Positions 27,920 through 36,240 of a stretch of 64,000 nt of DNA are shown here, piece by piece. Origin of the DNA: QYQD01 sp040754095 (GTDB lineage Bacteria > Desulfobacterota > QYQD01); assembly GCA_040754095.1 (NCBI GenBank), contig JBFMFO010000006.1, positions 55,772 through 119,771 on the forward strand. Direction: 5' to 3'. The position numbers were made by a program, and so were the translations under genes. Position 1 is the stretch's first letter; every line of letters begins with the position of its first letter. Below the pieces are notes generated by a model. That model saw only the letters and a program-made list of their open reading frames with translations. It did not search any database and was not told where the DNA came from.

Positions 27920-29263
27920 GTGAACCCGGCTATTTTCAGAGAGTACGACATCAGAGGCATTGTAGATAAAGACCTGAGCGAAGAGGTAGTGCGCGACATC
28001 GGCCGCGCCTATGGAACCGTTATCCGCAGAAATGGCTTAAGAAATGTCACCGTGGGCCGGGACGGGCGGCTGAGTTCAGAACGTTTTCAGAAGGCCCTGA
28101 TCGAAGGCATCCTGGCGACAGGTTGCAACGTTACAGACGTGGGCCTCTGCCCCACGCCGCTCCTTTACTTCTCCATCTTCCATCTTCAGAAGGATGGCGG
28201 GGTCCAGGTGACCGGCAGCCACAACCCCCCGGAGTTCAACGGCTTCAAGCTCTGTGTGGGAAAAGAGACCATACACGGGGAGGCCATCCAGGGGCTGAAA
28301 AAGATCATCGAGGCCAGGGATTTTACTTCAGGGGCCGGCTCCTTATCCTCATTTTCCATAATTCCCGCCTATCATCATTACATAGAACAAAACATCTCTC
28401 TTAAGCGGCCATTAAAAGTAGTTATAGATGCCGGAAACGGCGCCGGAGGGCTGGTGGCGCCCGATCTCTTCCGGTATTTTAGCTGCGAGGTTACAGAGCT
28501 TTACTGCGAAGTGGACGGAAGATTTCCCAATCATTTCCCCGATCCTACTGTCCCCGAGTATCTGGGCGATCTTATAAGACTGGTGACCTCGAAGAGGGCT
28601 GATTTCGGTGTCGGCTACGACGGCGATGCCGACCGCCTGGGTGTCGTGGACGAAAAGGGCAACATCCTTTTCGGCGACCGGCTTCTCATCCTCTTCGCGC
28701 GTCAGATATTAAAGGCCAATCCCGGAGCGGCCGTCATCGGAGAAGTCAAATGTTCCCAGACCCTTTATGATGATATAGCCAAAAACGGCGGCAGGCCCAT
28801 CATGTGGAAGGCCGGGCATTCCCTCATAAAGAGCAAGTTAAGGGAGGAAAAGGCCCTTTTGGCCGGCGAGATGAGCGGACATATCTTCTTCGCCGATCGT
28901 TATCTCGGCTTTGATGACGCTATCTATAGTTCCCTCCGTCTGGCCGAAATTGTCGCCCAGTCCGAACGGCCGTTGAGCGAACTCCTCTCTGACGTGCCGA
29001 AGACCTTTTCCACTCCGGAGATCAGGGTCCCCTGTCCCGATGAATCCAAGTTTGCCGTGGTGGAAAAGGTCAAGGAATACTTTCAAGCCCACTATAAGAC
29101 CATTGATATAGACGGCGTGCGCATTGTATTCGATGACGGCTGGGGGCTTATCCGGGCCTCGAATACCCAGCCGGTGCTTGTCCTCCGTTTCGAGGCCCTG
29201 AGCGCTGAAAGGCTGGACGAAATTCGGAACCTCGTGGAAAGTAAACTAAAAGAACTGACATGA
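27920..29263 (+). CDS. phosphomannomutase/phosphoglucomutase
   Basis: An AlgC-type alpha-D-phosphohexomutase interconverting 6-phospho and 1-phospho sugars; it would feed GDP-mannose or UDP-glucose synthesis. Motifs: FREYDIRGIV, the phosphoserine loop VTGSHNPPEFNG (about residue 107), the metal loop GYDGDADRLGVVD and the substrate-binding AGEMSGHIFF. An ATG at 27884 is in frame but lies in the repeat tail with no ribosome site. GGAGG (27910-27914) precedes the GTG at 27920 by 5 nt, giving VNPAIFREYDIRG, the usual N-terminus. Its stop overlaps the next gene by 4 nt. Confidence 0.92.
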   Translation: MNPAIFREYDIRGIVDKDLSEEVVRDIGRAYGTVIRRNGLRNVTVGRDGRLSSERFQKALIEGILATGCNVTDVGLCPTPLLYFSIFHLQKDGGVQVTGSHNPPEFNGFKLCVGKETIHGEAIQGLKKIIEARDFTSGAGSLSSFSIIPAYHHYIEQNISLKRPLKVVIDAGNGAGGLVAPDLFRYFSCEVTELYCEVDGRFPNHFPDPTVPEYLGDLIRLVTSKRADFGVGYDGDADRLGVVDEKGNILFGDRLLILFARQILKANPGAAVIGEVKCSQTLYDDIAKNGGRPIMWKAGHSLIKSKLREEKALLAGEMSGHIFFADRYLGFDDAIYSSLRLAEIVAQSERPLSELLSDVPKTFSTPEIRVPCPDESKFAVVEKVKEYFQAHYKTIDIDGVRIVFDDGWGLIRASNTQPVLVLRFEALSAERLDEIRNLVESKLKELT

Positions 29264-29607
29264 CGCTGACTTCCATCGGCAGCATCCTGAAGAAGATAGC
29301 CTCTGAGAGGAATTGGGAGGAACGTTTCAGGGCCTGTAGTGTCTGGGATTGCTGGGACGAGGTAGTAGGCAGTGTGGTAGCCCGGCAGGCCCAGCCCAAG
29401 AGTTTCAAGCAGGGATGTCTCTGGGTTGGTGTCTCAGACCCCATGTGGATGCATCATCTGCAGATGTCCAAGGAGATAATGCGCGACAACCTTAACGCCA
29501 GGCTTGGCTCGCCGCTAATCAAGGATATCCGGTTTACCCTTTCACCGCCCGGTCCTTATAAAGACGTTGCATCTCAGGAGAATAGCGCCGGTACTGATCG
29601 TAGATAA
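29260..29607 (+). CDS. DUF721 (DciA-like) protein
   Basis: A 115-residue protein with the DUF721/DciA KH-like pattern: SIGSILKKIASERNWEERF, WDCWDEVVGSVVARQAQPKSFKQGCLWVGVSDPMWMHHLQ, then KEIMRDNLNARLG. DciA proteins load the replicative helicase DnaB in bacteria that lack DnaC; family membership is fairly clear, the function here is inferred. It overlaps the mutase stop by 4 nt and runs tail-to-tail into the opposite-strand methyltransferase with a 74-nt overlap. Confidence 0.75.
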   Translation: MTLTSIGSILKKIASERNWEERFRACSVWDCWDEVVGSVVARQAQPKSFKQGCLWVGVSDPMWMHHLQMSKEIMRDNLNARLGSPLIKDIRFTLSPPGPYKDVASQENSAGTDRR

Positions 29608-30349
29608 AAAACGGCGGCAGGATTTTTAGCTCTTCGCCGCCGTCTTTGACTGCCTCCACCAGGACAAATCTTCCTTCATCCCCCGGATGAGAATACACCA
29701 CCTGTAAGCGCTTCGGCTCCAGCCCCATCTCCCGCATAGCGCTTATGAGTCCGGCAGCGCGCCGGGCCGGATATATAATGGCTGCCCGGCCGCGCGGTTT
29801 CAGAAAATACCGCGCCGCTCTGAGGACATCCGAAAGTGAGGCGGCTATCTCGTGCCGGGCCAGGGCCTTTTCTTCTTTTGGGTTCAAATGGCCGGATGAC
29901 GACCGGCCGTAGGGGGGGTTGCTGACCACCCAGTCCGCATACGCGGCCGGTCGTGCCTCAGGCAGATTCGCACGCCCAGGCGTATCTTTGACCGGGGCGA
30001 AAAATATCCCTTCCGGATTCCTTAAATCACCCTGTTGTATGGTTATGCGATCTTCAAGGCCGTTTGCAATCACATTCCGCCTGGACAGATCAAAAAGCTC
30101 TTTCTGCAGCTCCAGACCGAAAAGGCGAACCTGCGGCCTGCGGTAGGCAATAATAAGCGGGATAACCCCGCAGCCACAACCAATATCCACAACAATATCT
30201 TTATCTTTGTAGTTTGGAAAATGGGCGAGGATTACGGCGTCAACGGAAAAGCGGTAACCGGATTTTTTTTGGATGACCCTGATCTTCCCATGAAAGAGGG
30301 TATCTAAGGTCTCTTCGGGGGCACAGAAGGCCTCTCTATCTGCGGGTAT
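29534..30349 (-). CDS. TrmN6-like tRNA1(Val) adenine-N6 methyltransferase, no canonical start
   Basis: A class I SAM methyltransferase of about 270 residues. The family N-terminus (ETLDTLFHGKIRVIQ, then GYRFSVDAVILAHF), the SAM loop VVDIGCGCGVIPL and the catalytic NPPY in WVVSNPPYGRSSSG lie in one frame, supporting modification of A37 in tRNA or a related target. From the in-frame stop at 30365-30367 down to a GTG at 30190 there is no ATG, GTG or TTG, yet the conserved N-terminus lies upstream of that GTG. AGGAGG (30360-30365) overlaps the stop of the DUF1015 gene and would serve a start near 30349-30352, such as ATA at 30349. A non-standard coupled start is the best reading; a sequencing error is possible. 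Confidence 0.78.
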   Translation of the reverse strand: MPADREAFCAPEETLDTLFHGKIRVIQKKSGYRFSVDAVILAHFPNYKDKDIVVDIGCGCGVIPLIIAYRRPQVRLFGLELQKELFDLSRRNVIANGLEDRITIQQGDLRNPEGIFFAPVKDTPGRANLPEARPAAYADWVVSNPPYGRSSSGHLNPKEEKALARHEIAASLSDVLRAARYFLKPRGRAAIIYPARRAAGLISAMREMGLEPKRLQVVYSHPGDEGRFVLVEAVKDGGEELKILPPFFIYDQYRRYSPEMQRLYKDRAVKG

Positions 30350-30354
30350 AAACC

Positions 30355-31704
30355 TTACACCTCCTCATCCGGGACGATCTTATTGATGACCAGTCCGGTC
30401 AGCACCTTTGGATAGAAATAAGTTGACTTATGCGGCATGACCAGGCCGGCCGTGGCCACATTTTTTACCTGTTCCATAGGGGTAGGATTGAGCACGAAGG
30501 CCCAGGCCTTATCGTCCCCGGCCGCTTTTTCCATGGCCTCGCGGGCGTTATGATAGTAATTAATCCTGTCTCCGGAGGCGTTGTCTTTATTTGCCGATCC
30601 CAGTATCCGGCCCAGGACAAGCTCGGTCAATACAAATACATCCAGTTCCTGCAGCGGTACAGGCGCCTCTCCGCCAAAAATTTCCTGCCTCATTTCCTTC
30701 TTTAATCTCAGGAGATGAAAATGGTCATGGGAACCGGTATAAAGACCTATGGCCTGCCGCCTGTCCCGGCCGGCCTTCTCCAGGGCGCGGCAGACCTCCC
30801 CGGCCCGGCCCGCATGATCCCGGCTATTAAGAAGAATTTTCTCCACGTCGAAATAGCCTGTGGCCTTCTTTTTGAAATCCTGCCATGAAAGGCCTTTCCC
30901 GCGGGTGACCAGACGGTGGGTCGGGAGTATTACAAGGCCCTTGTCTTCCATACTGCAGAGGTACATCATGATATGGTTAAATGCCCGCTGCTCCCCGTAC
31001 TCAGGGTATCTCTTCTGCATTATCCGGCGATAATCAAGGGCCGTGGTATAGCGGTGATGTCCGTCGGCGATGAAAAGGGTCTCTTTATCCAGGATTTTTT
31101 GGACCCTGGTTATGGCTCTGGGGTTCGTAACGGCCCACATCTCGTGTTTTAATCCGGCCCAGTCATAAAAAGAGGCAAGGGGAGGCTCTTCTTTATGCCT
31201 CTCAAGTATCTCCGTGACGGTATTCTCAGTATCCGAGTAGAGGGAGAATACCGGGCTGAAATTGGCCGAACAGCGCTCCATCAATTTTAGACGGTCGGAA
31301 GTAACCTTGGGAAAGGTCTTTTCATGGGGTCTGACTATACCGGTGGAAAAATCCTCTAACCTTACCAGACAGAGAAACCCTTTACGGGTAAAGACATGGA
31401 CATCATCCAGGGTGTAGGTAACATGATACAGATAGATAGCCGGCCGCTCGTCACGAACGAGCACAGCCGCCTTCTGCCAGGCCTTAAAATCTTGAGCGGC
31501 CCGGGTATAGCGGTTATGCTTCTCATCATCGCCTTCCAAATTCTTTCCGAAGTCCAGGCGCACTACATTATAAGGGTTTTTATCGTAGAAGGCCTCCTGC
31601 TGCTCAGGCGATATGACATCATAAGGCGGTGTTACCGCCTTTTCCATATCGCCGATCTTATTAGGGTCATATCTGAGCCCACGAAAGGGCTTTATGCAGG
31701 CCAC
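30355..31704 (-). CDS. DUF1015 family protein
   Basis: A 449-residue cytoplasmic protein matching DUF1015 (COG4198): IKPFRGLRYDPNKIGDMEKAVTPPYDVIS at the N-terminus, YHVTYTLDDVHVFTRKGFLCLVRL, then LFIADGHHRYTTALDYR near residue 215 and LNPTPMEQVKNVATAGLVMPHKSTYFYPK at the C-terminus. The DGHHRY and PHKSTYFYPK motifs are hallmarks of the family. Biochemical function is not established. It starts at GTG with AAGGAGG 8 nt upstream and probably forms a two-gene unit with the methyltransferase. Confidence 0.88.
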   Translation of the reverse strand: MACIKPFRGLRYDPNKIGDMEKAVTPPYDVISPEQQEAFYDKNPYNVVRLDFGKNLEGDDEKHNRYTRAAQDFKAWQKAAVLVRDERPAIYLYHVTYTLDDVHVFTRKGFLCLVRLEDFSTGIVRPHEKTFPKVTSDRLKLMERCSANFSPVFSLYSDTENTVTEILERHKEEPPLASFYDWAGLKHEMWAVTNPRAITRVQKILDKETLFIADGHHRYTTALDYRRIMQKRYPEYGEQRAFNHIMMYLCSMEDKGLVILPTHRLVTRGKGLSWQDFKKKATGYFDVEKILLNSRDHAGRAGEVCRALEKAGRDRRQAIGLYTGSHDHFHLLRLKKEMRQEIFGGEAPVPLQELDVFVLTELVLGRILGSANKDNASGDRINYYHNAREAMEKAAGDDKAWAFVLNPTPMEQVKNVATAGLVMPHKSTYFYPKVLTGLVINKIVPDEEV

Positions 31705-31855
31705 CGGTGTTCCTCCTTATAAAAAACATGAACCAAGAATCGCCCTATGCGGGACCGACCCATATCAAAAGCCAAAAACTGACGGCCAATAGTTAACATG
31801 CCCCTCCTATGTCGTCAAGGCTTTTCCCCGGCTTTTGTCAACTCTTAAAAACTGG

Positions 31856-31884
31856 TTGACTGCGAATCTGCGAGACCTTAACAT
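31856..31884 (+). promoter_or_regulatory. sigma-70-like promoter before hsp20
   Basis: TTGACT (31856-31861), a 17-bp spacer and TAACAT (31879-31884) lie about 60 nt before the Hsp20 start. No CIRCE element is seen. Confidence 0.55.
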
Positions 31885-31943
31885 ATTAAGTAATACAATA
31901 TTACTCTCCGGGGAGGGAAGGAAACAACAAATGGAAAGGAGGC

Positions 31944-32396
31944 ATGGATATGTTTGAATTGACCCCTTGGAAACCCTTTAAGGAATTGGGCGACCTGCGG
32001 CGAGAAATGGATCGCATGTGGGATACCTTTTTCTTACGGGGACCCGAACTCGAACCCATATCGAGGGAATGGAGTCCTTCACTCGACGTCTCCGAAACGA
32101 AAGATAACATTACCGTCAAGGCTGAAGTTCCGGGGATGGATGCCAAAGATATTGACATCTCATTGTCAGGTGATGTCCTCACTATTAAGGGAGAAAAGAA
32201 ACAAGAAAAGGAGGAAAAAGGAGAAAACTTCCACCGTATCGAATCTTGTTACGGGGCATTTTCCCGCTCTATACGGCTCCCTGTTCCGGTTAAAAGCGAA
32301 GAGATCAAGGCCAGTTATAAAAAGGGAGTTCTCCGGATTACATTGCCCAAGAAGGAAGAGGTAAAACCCAAACAGATTACTGTCAAGGCAGAATAA
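31944..32396 (+). CDS. Hsp20/alpha-crystallin small heat-shock protein
   Basis: A 150-residue small heat-shock chaperone that holds unfolding proteins in oligomers. The N-terminus LTPWKPFKELGDLRREMDRMWDTF is typical. The alpha-crystallin domain runs from about residue 45 (WSPSLDVSETKDNITVKAEVPGMD) to 140, with GVLRITLPK being the conserved GVL motif and a short IXV-type tail (KQITVKAE). AAAGGAGG lies upstream of the ATG. Standard length, probably monocistronic. Confidence 0.95.
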   Translation: MDMFELTPWKPFKELGDLRREMDRMWDTFFLRGPELEPISREWSPSLDVSETKDNITVKAEVPGMDAKDIDISLSGDVLTIKGEKKQEKEEKGENFHRIESCYGAFSRSIRLPVPVKSEEIKASYKKGVLRITLPKKEEVKPKQITVKAE

Positions 32397-32435
32397 TGTC
32401 ATGTTTTTTTCCTTCCCGGAGAGATATTAGTGCTC

Positions 32436-32471
32436 ATCCGGAAATCCAAGATTTCCGGATGGAAACTAATT
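32436..32471 (+). repeat. palindromic element ATCCGGAAATC with AAACTAATT tail
   Basis: ATCCGGAAATC (32436-32446), CAA loop, GATTTCCGGAT (32450-32460), then GGAAACTAATT. Member of the dispersed family also found at 33437, 36180, 47360 and 62834. It lies between hsp20 and the phosphatidyltransferase gene. Confidence 0.8.
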
Positions 32472-32590
32472 CAAAGCTGACAACACCACCTTGACTTTCA
32501 GCCTTTTTCTGCTAACCTGTCCCGCATAATCAAAAATCCATCCGCCTCTGGCGGACAGTTCTTCCGCACGGAATGTGAACGCCGGGTTGT

Positions 32591-33196
32591 ATGCTCAGCC
32601 ATAATCTTGATCACAGACTTGATCGGTTACTAAGCGGCCTTTTATCTCATATCCACCGCCTGGGTATCAGTCCCAACTTTCTGACCATAACCAGTGTGGT
32701 AGTGGCCATACCGGCCACGATTTTTTTTGCCCTGGGCCAGGGTCTGTGGGGCGGACTGATACTGCTCATTTCCGGTCTTTTTGACATACTCGACGGCGCC
32801 TTGGCCAGGACGCAAGGTAAGGTCACTCGCTTTGGCGGTTTTCTGGATTCGGTCTTAGACCGGTACGTGGATCTGGGTATCCTGGCCGGCATCGCTTACT
32901 GTTATGGGAGCAGCGGACAAAAGACGCTCCTTCTCTGGACGCTTATGGCCATGTCCGGAACGGCCCTTATTCCTTACGTTCGGGCCAGGGCGGAGTTAAT
33001 CATCCCGCGCTGCTCGATTGGTATAGCGGAAAGGCCGGAACGGATAATTATGCTGGCTGCCGGAGGCATCTTTAATCTTTTACCATACGCTATCCCTGTT
33101 CTGGCCTTAATTACCCATGTTACAACACTACAGAGGATTATTTTTACCGGAAGACAGAATACAGAAGACAGGAGTCAGAAAAAGAGTAATGGGTAA
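32591..33196 (+). CDS. CDP-alcohol phosphatidyltransferase family protein
   Basis: A 201-residue integral membrane enzyme with the complete catalytic signature D-x2-DG-x2-AR-x8-G-x3-D-x3-D, seen as DILDGALAR then GGFLDSVLDR (about residues 66-97), and about five hydrophobic segments. It transfers a phosphatidyl group from CDP-diacylglycerol to an alcohol such as glycerol phosphate or inositol phosphate; the acceptor is not readable. The last 16 residues (GRQNTEDRSQKKSNG region) are encoded by a 7-bp-period repeat array, so the native C-terminus has probably been replaced. Confidence 0.85.
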   Translation: MLSHNLDHRLDRLLSGLLSHIHRLGISPNFLTITSVVVAIPATIFFALGQGLWGGLILLISGLFDILDGALARTQGKVTRFGGFLDSVLDRYVDLGILAGIAYCYGSSGQKTLLLWTLMAMSGTALIPYVRARAELIIPRCSIGIAERPERIIMLAAGGIFNLLPYAIPVLALITHVTTLQRIIFTGRQNTEDRSQKKSNG

Positions 33197-33207
33197 TGAG
33201 TGATGGG
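33152..33207 (+). repeat. period-7 array overlapping the phosphatidyltransferase 3' end
   Basis: Eight consecutive heptamers from AGACAGA, ATACAGA, AGACAGG, AGTCAGA to TAATGGG, TAATGAG, TGATGGG. The first six are translated as the C-terminus of the upstream gene. Confidence 0.75.
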
Positions 33208-33261
33208 GCGGGAGTAAGGTATTTACTTCGCTCCTTCTTATATGTTAGTATCGATGCAAAC

Positions 33262-33405
33262 TAAGTAATTTCCATCCGGAACCCCCGGTTTTCTGGATGG
33301 AGCGGTCAGCAGTCAGCATGTTTGTTATCCGTTATCCGTTATCCGTTATCCGTTATCCGTTGTCCGACCGTTTCTTTCGGTAAACAGTAAACAGTGAACG
33401 GTGGA
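33262..33405 (-). repeat. composite repeat module, inverted copy
   Basis: The reverse complement of the modules at 36096-36217 and 62736-62872, in the same order: imperfect CCATCCGGAA/TTCTGGATGG hairpin (33272-33300), TCAGC heptamers, five perfect GTTATCC units plus GTTGTCC (33324-33365), then GGTAAAC, AGTAAAC, AGTGAAC, GGTGGAC (33379-33406). The 308-nt gap 33197-33504 consists almost entirely of repeats and holds no gene. Confidence 0.75.
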
Positions 33406-33415
33406 CTGGCTTCAT

Positions 33416-33475
33416 GCTGATAGCTGAGAGCTTTCATTCGGAAACGGCAGTTTCCGGATGAACACTAACTAAGTA
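33416..33475 (+). repeat. GCTGATA heptamers plus palindromic element
   Basis: GCTGATA, GCTGAGA, GCTTTCA (33416-33436), then CGGAAAC-GGCA-GTTTCCG (33439-33456) and the tail GGATGAACACTAACTAAG. It ends 30 nt before the CBS gene start. Confidence 0.75.
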
Positions 33476-33504
33476 GCCGGCCATCAGCAAAAAGGGGTAC
33501 AACA

Positions 33505-34116
33505 GTGAAAGTCAAAAACTGGATGATCAAAAAGGTTGTCACTATAGGCAAGGGGGCTACGGTTCAGGATGCCCTGAAGCTTATGAAAAAACACTCTATC
33601 CGCCACCTGCCGGTCGTGGAAGAAAACGATAAGAATTACATGGTGGGCCTGGTCACGGAGGGCGGCCTGCGTCAGTTCTTTTTCTTATCGATGGTAGAAA
33701 ATATCTCGGTTCAGGATGCCATGGTTATCAACCCGATAACCATAGAACCCCAGGCCAATGTTGAATTGGCGGCCGGCCTGATACATCGCCATAAAATCGG
33801 CTGCCTGCCTGTAGTTGAAAAGAAAAAACTGGTGGGCATAGTTACCACTACCGACATCCTCGCCGCCTTTATCGAGATGATGGGGCTTTTAAAGTCCAGC
33901 TCCCGGATTGACCTGGAATTAAAAGACGAGGAAGGGTCCATAGAAGAAATCTCACACATAGTAAAAGAAAATAACAGCGAGATCATAAGCATAGGCATAG
34001 TGAACCAATCTCCCCGGAAAAAGTTGCAATATATCCGCCTTCAGAAGTGCGACCCGGAGCCGATTGTCAAGTCGCTGGAGAAGCATGGCTATAAGGTTGT
34101 TTCAGTCATGCGTTAA
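33505..34116 (+). CDS. AcuB-like protein: two CBS domains plus ACT-like domain
   Basis: A 203-residue regulatory protein. CBS domain 1 spans about residues 1-60 (VKNWMIKKVVTIGKGATVQDALKLM), CBS domain 2 about 70-130 (MVINPITIEPQANVELAAGLI, then VGIVTTTDILAAF), and residues 140-203 form an ACT-like alpha/beta domain. CBS pairs bind adenine nucleotides. AcuB-type proteins accompany acetyl-CoA synthetase in several bacteria, and here the stop overlaps the acs start by 1 nt (TAATG), so a role in sensing energy charge for acetate activation is likely. GTG start with AAAAAGGGG upstream. Confidence 0.85.
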   Translation: MKVKNWMIKKVVTIGKGATVQDALKLMKKHSIRHLPVVEENDKNYMVGLVTEGGLRQFFFLSMVENISVQDAMVINPITIEPQANVELAAGLIHRHKIGCLPVVEKKKLVGIVTTTDILAAFIEMMGLLKSSSRIDLELKDEEGSIEEISHIVKENNSEIISIGIVNQSPRKKLQYIRLQKCDPEPIVKSLEKHGYKVVSVMR

Positions 34117-36083
34117 TGATGATAACGCTCGCCGACTCCGTTATGAAGCAAGAAAAGATTTTTGAGCCCCCGGTTGAATTCAGACAAAAGGCGCGCCTAA
34201 GGAGTCTGGAAGACTACAAAGAGATGTATGGGCGTTCCCTGCGCGACCCGGAAGGCTTCTGGAGCGAGATGGCAGAAGACCTTGCCTGGTTCAGGAAGTG
34301 GGACAAGGTCTTTGAGGCCGATTTTAACGAACCCAGGGTAAGCTGGTTTATCGGCGGCAAGCTGAACGCCTCCTATAACTGCCTGGACCGGCACTTAAAC
34401 TCATCCCGAAGAAATAAGGCGGCCCTCATCTATGAAGGAGAACGGGGACGGGAGCAGACCCTCACTTACCAGCATCTTCATTACCTGGTCTGTAAGTTTG
34501 CCAATGTCCTGAAAAAGAAAGGCATCAAAAAGGGTGACCGTATCGCCATATACCTGCCCATGATACCGGAACTGCCCATCAGCATGCTGGCCGCCAGCCG
34601 CATCGGCGCTATCCATACGGTCATCTTTGCCGGATTCAGCGCCGAATCCTTACGCGACCGTATCAATGACGAACAGGCCAAGCTGCTCATCACGGCAGAC
34701 GGCTCTTTCCGGGGAGAAAAGGTGATAGAACTGAAAAAGAATGCAGACGCAGCCCTAGCCGAATGTCCTGAGGTCGAATCCTGTATTGTCTGCCGGAGGG
34801 CCGGCATTCCCATAGACATGGTTCCAGGCCGGGATAGTCTGTGGGATGACGAGATGACAGCCCCGGATATTTCTCCTGTATGCGAGCCTGAGATAATGGA
34901 TGCTGAGGATCCGCTCTTCATACTTTACACGTCCGGCAGCACCGGTAGGCCCAAGGGAGTGCTGCATACTACGGGCGGCTATCTCCTCTATACACTTGAG
35001 ACCCTGAAATGGATTTTTGATATTCGTGAGGAGGACACCTTCTGGTGTACAGCGGATATCGGATGGATCACCGGCCATAGTTATATCGTTTATGGACCTC
35101 TGGCTGCCGGGGCCACCAGTGTTTTATTCGAAGGGACACCTGCCTATCCGGCCCCTGATCGACTGTGGGAGGTAGTGGAAAAATATAAGGTTAGTATTTT
35201 CTACACCGCACCCACGGTTATCCGGGCCTTGGCCAGAGAGGGAGAATCATGGCCTGAGAAGCATGATCTAAACAGCCTGCGTCTCCTGGGGAGTGTAGGC
35301 GAGGTTATCAATCCGGAAGCCTGGCTCTGGTATCATCGGGTCATCGGCCAGGGGCGCTGCCCCATAGTGGATACCTGGTGGCAAACCGAGACCGGCGGGG
35401 CCTTGATCTCGCCTTTCCCCGGGGCTACGCCTCTTAAACCCGGATCGGCCGGCCTCCCTTTCTTCGGAGTGGATGCCGCTGTCATTGATGCGGACGGCCG
35501 GGAATGTCCGGCAAACAAAGACGGATTCCTCGTTATCAAAAAAAGCTGGCCGGGTATGATGCACACCGTCTATGGCCACCCGGAGCGATTCAAAGAGACA
35601 TATTTTTCCCAGTTTCCGGGCGCATATTTCACCGGCGACGGGGCCAGACGGGACGAAGACGGATATTTCTGGATTACAGGCCGCATCGATGATGTTATTA
35701 ATGTCTCCGGGCACCGGCTGGGCACTGCCGAGATTGAAAGCGCCCTGGTCTCTTGCCCGGGTGTGGCAGAGGCAGCGGTGGTGGGATACCCGCATGAGAT
35801 AAAAGGCCAGGCTATCTATGCCTTTGTCATCCTGAAAAAGGGAATAACCCGGAGAGAGAATCTCCAAAGCGAGATGATAAAACACGTGCGTAAAAAGATC
35901 GGCCCTATAGCCGCTCCGGAAAAAATACAGTTCGTCGATGCACTGCCCAAGACCCGGAGCGGAAAAATTATGCGCCGTATTTTAAAAAATATTGCCCAGG
36001 GCAAATTCGACCAATTGGGCGACATCAGCACCCTGGCCGATCCATCGGCTATTGAAGAACTTATTAAAAGCCGGGCCGGCTAG
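34116..36083 (+). CDS. acsA: acetyl-CoA synthetase (AMP-forming acetate-CoA ligase)
   Basis: A 655-residue ANL-superfamily enzyme converting acetate, ATP and CoA to acetyl-CoA, AMP and pyrophosphate. The N-terminal ACAS_N region (SLEDYKEMYGRSLRDPEGFWSEM) is present; the P-loop-like YTSGSTGRPKG lies near residue 270, WWQTETGG near 424, TGDGARRDEDGYFWITGR near 510, and the C-terminal PKTRSGKIMRR contains the catalytic lysine that is regulated by acetylation. Full length. Translationally coupled to the CBS/ACT protein. In a sulfate reducer it would support acetate assimilation or oxidation. Confidence 0.95.
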   Translation: MMITLADSVMKQEKIFEPPVEFRQKARLRSLEDYKEMYGRSLRDPEGFWSEMAEDLAWFRKWDKVFEADFNEPRVSWFIGGKLNASYNCLDRHLNSSRRNKAALIYEGERGREQTLTYQHLHYLVCKFANVLKKKGIKKGDRIAIYLPMIPELPISMLAASRIGAIHTVIFAGFSAESLRDRINDEQAKLLITADGSFRGEKVIELKKNADAALAECPEVESCIVCRRAGIPIDMVPGRDSLWDDEMTAPDISPVCEPEIMDAEDPLFILYTSGSTGRPKGVLHTTGGYLLYTLETLKWIFDIREEDTFWCTADIGWITGHSYIVYGPLAAGATSVLFEGTPAYPAPDRLWEVVEKYKVSIFYTAPTVIRALAREGESWPEKHDLNSLRLLGSVGEVINPEAWLWYHRVIGQGRCPIVDTWWQTETGGALISPFPGATPLKPGSAGLPFFGVDAAVIDADGRECPANKDGFLVIKKSWPGMMHTVYGHPERFKETYFSQFPGAYFTGDGARRDEDGYFWITGRIDDVINVSGHRLGTAEIESALVSCPGVAEAAVVGYPHEIKGQAIYAFVILKKGITRRENLQSEMIKHVRKKIGPIAAPEKIQFVDALPKTRSGKIMRRILKNIAQGKFDQLGDISTLADPSAIEELIKSRAG

Positions 36084-36095
36084 TTAGGCCGGTCT

Positions 36096-36217
36096 ACCGT
36101 TCACTGTTGACCGTTTACCGTAAGAAAATGTCGGACAACGGTTAACGGATAACAAACATGCTGACGGCTGATGGCGTGAATCCGGAAACGGCAGTTTCCG
36201 GATGAACACTAGTTAGA
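36096..36217 (+). repeat. composite repeat module
   Basis: CCGTTCA/CTGTTGA/CCGTTTA heptamers, AAAATGTCGGACAAC, TAACGGA heptamers, CATGCTGACGGCTGATGG, then the hairpin ATCCGGAAAC-GGCA-GTTTCCGGAT (36180-36203) and the tail GAACACTAGTTAG. Same order as at 62736-62872; it ends 23 nt before the next start codon. Confidence 0.8.
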
Positions 36218-36240
36218 ATTTGTTATATCAAGGATCTAAT

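Noticed and set aside
30190..30190. GTG at 30190 as the methyltransferase start
   Set aside because: It would remove the conserved N-terminal region (ETLDTLFHGKIRVIQ, GYRFSVDAV) that is clearly encoded upstream in the same frame.
33324..33365. GTTATCC array considered as a CRISPR
   Set aside because: The units are 7 bp with no spacers and no cas genes are present.
35268..35885. 205-codon frame antisense to acetyl-CoA synthetase
   Set aside because: It is fully inside acsA, which has all catalytic motifs; the antisense frame has no motif or ribosome site.
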